Below, one piece after another: positions 61,299-64,000 of a stretch of DNA of 64,000 bases (the first letter of the stretch is position 1; each line of letters begins with the position of its first letter). This DNA is from Nitzschia sp. pyKryTriq1 (lineage: Eukaryota > Bacillariophyta > Bacillariophyceae > Bacillariales > Bacillariaceae). The notes below the pieces were generated by a model. The model searched no databases, was not told the DNA's origin, and saw only the letters and a program-made list of their open reading frames with translations. Position numbers and translations under genes: made by a program. The stretch covers positions 1,178,001-1,242,000 of the forward strand of contig OY101123.1 of NCBI GenBank assembly GCA_956465555.1, written 5' to 3'.

Positions 61299-63362
61299 CT
61301 AATCCATGCTTTCTTCACAGCTTCTCTCGCTACTACTCGTTGTACCAATGGAAGAAAACTCTTCCGTATCGGCTGTCACGTTGCTTGGTTTGCTTTTCAG
61401 AGCAACACGCTTCTTGGTCTTGGAGGTACTACTAGTAGTACATAGTTCCTCTCGCTCAGCCTCCAACCAAGCGATCATCGCCTCGATGGTTTCTTCTTCC
61501 ATAGCTAGCTGTTCTACTCTGGCTGGAATGAGTTTCAACGGCACGCCGGAAGCCTCACCACCACCATTGACAGATCGATGGACGCGATCTTGGTCGGTGG
61601 CCGACAACTTGGTCTGGTAGTAGTGTTCCAGCATGGCCACGACGTCGGGAGACTCCATGTAGCCTAGCTCCAGTTTCTTGTCAATTCGGCCAGGACGAAT
61701 GAGGGCAGGATCCAAGACCTCAGGATGATTGCTGGTCATGATGATCATGCGACCAGGAGTATCCACAACACCGTCCAAGACGTTTAGCATCCCCATCAAA
61801 TTCAGACGATCGTCGTCCAGCCGAGACGTCGGAGTAGGATCCCCGGTACCACTAGCCTTGGAGACTTCACGGGCATCTCGTAATCTGCTACCAGAGGTTG
61901 CAAATCCATAGCCACCAACAACATTACCTGTTGCAAGATTGGACGACGATGATGTATATGTATTCCCATTGGGAGGTGGTGACGGGGTCCAACTAGTAGG
62001 CACTGAGGCAGGAACCTCCTCGGAAGTTTGTTTGGTGAGAGGATCTTCGCGCCGCTTCACTACTTCCGTGGCGGCATCGATATCTTCAAAACAGAAAATG
62101 ACCTGATCAAAATCCATCTTGGGTGTAGCATTGGCGCCTTGACCCGCAACAGTGTATCGTTGATTGAAGATCAATGTCATGAGTTCGTTGTTCGTATCAA
62201 TGCGCGACAAGGGAACGTTGACTATATGACGCTTGGTTTCATGGGCAACTGCCTTGATCAGACTCGTCTTTCCTGTGCCAGGTGGTCCATGGAGGAGCAG
62301 ACCCAGCTTGTGAGGATAACCAGGTATCCCATATTTTCCAGACTTGTTCTGGAATTGATCAATGAGTTTGAGTAGATCGTGGCATTTCCGCGAGAATAGA
62401 CTCTTGAATGTCTTTTCATCAGATAGTTTGTATTTTCCAAAGACCGGATATCGATGGCTACCGCGTCCTTCGAATCCTTTCAAGTCGTAGAAGAAGCGAT
62501 CGTCGCATTGTTCCTTGGCTAGCTCCGACATGTACCAGCTATAAGCCTTCTGCACAAATGTATCCACAGAGGTTGGTCCCTCCGACCGAAGCAATAGATC
62601 GATCGAACGATGGGTTACTGATTCATCACCATCCTCTGAATTCCGTTGCTTGGAAGAACTTCCACCACCACTGGTGGACTCCGAGATCCATAGATGAACG
62701 GGCTTTCCATCAAACGCGCCAAGATCGTGCCACTTGTTATGCACTGGCTTTTGAATGATGGAGCAATTTTGAAGCATTCCATAGGTGGACGCGGAGCTAT
62801 TATTAGTACCGACATTAGGAGTACTGAGCAGCTGGTGCCGGGATTTCGCCGGTATTTGTATTCCCAGTTTTCTCGAAAGTGACTTTTGGTACTGCAAGTC
62901 ACCGGCGGTGCGGTTGTTGTTGTTCGAACTCAGAGCATCCGTCAATTCCAAGTTGAGTTCGACCGGGTCAAAACGGCAATGCTCATGGACATAGAGCTGG
63001 ATAGCCTTGATCAAGAAAGAGTTGTAGGAATCCTCGTCCGAGCCGCACCCAGTGACACCCGAGTTCAGGTTGGTTCGATTCGTATGGGAAATGGTTCTTC
63101 GGTACTGGCGCTTGGAGAAAAATCGGAGTCGGGACCACCACGTTTGTTCATTGTACACGTAGTTGCCGTTATTTCCACCACGACGGCTGCCGCTGAGTTG
63201 TTCTACGACTTTGGTGAGGATCACTGGAAGTGACATGGCTATGAGAGTATCTATCGTTGCATCTCCCGTCTTGAGCGCATTCATCAGACCGAGCATTTGA
63301 ATACCGTGGTAGTATGATCCTCCGCCTACTCCCCCGTTTCGTGGTGAATTACTGCCAAACAT
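61299..63362 (-). CDS. BCS1-like AAA ATPase
   Basis: A 687-residue single-exon protein, ATG 63362. Residues 18-60 include a possible membrane segment (IAMSLPVILTKVVEQL). The AAA module has Walker A GPPGTGKT (359-366) in LLLHGPPGTGKTSLIKAVAH, Walker B VIFCFEDIDA (421-430), a Gly/Ser-rich insertion (about 435-500), and then LNLMGMLNVLDGVVD and MTSNHPEVLDPALIRPGRID (sensor and arginine-finger region). This order is typical of BCS1 and AAA-ATPase-at-membrane proteins. BCS1 itself inserts the Rieske protein into complex III in mitochondria; the large insertions and C-terminal Ser/Glu tail differ from canonical BCS1. It could be a distinct BCS1-like clade. Confidence 0.85.
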   Translation of the reverse strand: MFGSNSPRNGGVGGGSYYHGIQMLGLMNALKTGDATIDTLIAMSLPVILTKVVEQLSGSRRGGNNGNYVYNEQTWWSRLRFFSKRQYRRTISHTNRTNLNSGVTGCGSDEDSYNSFLIKAIQLYVHEHCRFDPVELNLELTDALSSNNNNRTAGDLQYQKSLSRKLGIQIPAKSRHQLLSTPNVGTNNSSASTYGMLQNCSIIQKPVHNKWHDLGAFDGKPVHLWISESTSGGGSSSKQRNSEDGDESVTHRSIDLLLRSEGPTSVDTFVQKAYSWYMSELAKEQCDDRFFYDLKGFEGRGSHRYPVFGKYKLSDEKTFKSLFSRKCHDLLKLIDQFQNKSGKYGIPGYPHKLGLLLHGPPGTGKTSLIKAVAHETKRHIVNVPLSRIDTNNELMTLIFNQRYTVAGQGANATPKMDFDQVIFCFEDIDAATEVVKRREDPLTKQTSEEVPASVPTSWTPSPPPNGNTYTSSSSNLATGNVVGGYGFATSGSRLRDAREVSKASGTGDPTPTSRLDDDRLNLMGMLNVLDGVVDTPGRMIIMTSNHPEVLDPALIRPGRIDKKLELGYMESPDVVAMLEHYYQTKLSATDQDRVHRSVNGGGEASGVPLKLIPARVEQLAMEEETIEAMIAWLEAEREELCTTSSTSKTKKRVALKSKPSNVTADTEEFSSIGTTSSSERSCEESMD

Positions 63363-63658
63363 GATGATGAAGCGTTAGAACGAATTGCTGGAACACAAAA
63401 CACAAGTCAAGTGGATAAGTATCTGTTTTTTGTCGATAGATAGATCTATCAATCAATCTCAAACCCAGTTTGGGTCGTGATGGGCATGATGGACGTGGGA
63501 TGTGGAAGAACAAAAGAAGCGATAGAAGCTAGATGCGCGGCGGGTTCCGGGAAAAATAAAATAAGGAAATAGAATCCAAAAAAAGGCGCACGCGCGCGGC
63601 GGGGGTGGGTTTATTATTATTTGTTCGAGAATGTTCTTTTCGAGCGCGCAATTTTTTT

Positions 63659-63666
63659 TGACGTCA
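63659..63666. promoter_or_regulatory. CRE-type palindrome TGACGTCA
   Basis: A full bZIP (CREB/ATF) site about 300 bases upstream of the BCS1-like gene on the minus strand. It is followed by TGACGACG and TGACGAAC half-site-like words. Confidence 0.4.
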
Positions 63667-63696
63667 CTGACGACGACTGACGAACGACACTCTGAG

Positions 63697-63800
63697 TACA
63701 GTACCGGTACCAGGTACCAGGTATCGGTACCTATCGGTACCTGGTACTGCTGTACCGGTACCCGGACTGGACGTAGCTACCGGTACCAGGTACTCGTACC
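63697..63800. repeat. Dense GTACC / ACCGGT word cluster
   Basis: About a dozen overlapping copies of GTACCGGTACC, CAGGTACCAGG and CTATCGGTACC within roughly 100 bases; the densest example of this word family in the window. Confidence 0.75.
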
Positions 63801-64000
63801 GAGGAACGAAGAGATGACCCCATGCCCCGCATCCTCAACAAGCATCACGCACAAACACACAAATACGCAATACGCTCGTACGGCCACAAATTAAATCGAA
63901 GCAAAAGGCACATTGTTGTTTGCTGTTATTCCTACCTTGTAGTCGCAAGTAGCATGAAGCCTCTTTCTTCACGAAAACTTACCCAAATCATGGTGCTGAA

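Larger units (their letters stand above)
63363..64000. other. Right-edge intergenic region, promoter of the AAA gene
   Basis: No gene visible. It holds a TGACGTCA palindrome (63659-63666) 297 bases upstream of the AAA ATPase start, and a dense GTACC/ACCGGT cluster (63697-63800). Confidence 0.6.

Overview
This is nuclear DNA of a photosynthetic stramenopile, most likely a diatom. Genes are dense and mostly intron-poor, and the introns that can be placed are short (68 to 167 bases, GT-AG). Two proteins start with a signal peptide followed by a Phe-led, ASAFAP-like plastid motif (18413-19234 and 58311-59654). An RT-linked fragment at 1503-2135 resembles one common in diatom genomes, as far as I remember. 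The species cannot be fixed from the sequence alone. All functions below come from motif reading and memory of protein families; no search was run.

Layout. 1-2750: the 3' end of a glycyl-tRNA synthetase gene, a glutathione S-transferase gene on the minus strand, and a small retroelement fossil between identical 106-base direct repeats. 2755-12221: a four-exon SNF2/RING/PHD chromatin remodeler, a secreted Cys-rich protein, Hikeshi (nuclear import of Hsp70) and a Lys-rich conserved protein. 12982-15528 and 29659-32141: two inverted paralogs of a K+ channel with cyclic-nucleotide-binding and ankyrin domains, with identical intron positions. Between them lie a membrane-hairpin protein, a plastid thioredoxin-like protein, a disordered tail-anchored protein, a 1,040-residue membrane protein with nine Notch-type LNR modules, a YGYGD-repeat protein and an RRM protein. 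33400-38229: two tandem secreted proteins, each with two DUF305 domains. 39004-42801: a Nudix / eIF2B-like fusion diverging from a PSMD5-like proteasome chaperone. 43501-48031: an NTF2-like protein, mitochondrial D-2-hydroxyglutarate dehydrogenase and an unknown protein. 48032-50013: a gene-poor, repeat-rich stretch with a 36-base periodic hairpin array, a 45-base tandem duplication, a G-quadruplex-prone tract and a new-looking TIR element. 50014-63362: a bacterial-type CoA-disulfide reductase with rhodanese domain, a small secreted coiled-coil protein, a zinc-finger chromatin-type protein, a plastid UbiA prenyltransferase, ribosomal protein uL29 (RPL35) and a BCS1-like AAA ATPase.

There are no operons. 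The parts that do hang together are the two paralog pairs (channels, DUF305 proteins), the divergent promoter at 40432-41040, and the organelle-directed enzymes. Intergenic DNA is strikingly enriched in palindromic words built from GTAC, ACCGGT and CTAGTAG, which are nearly absent from the coding regions. No tRNA, rRNA or CRISPR array was seen.
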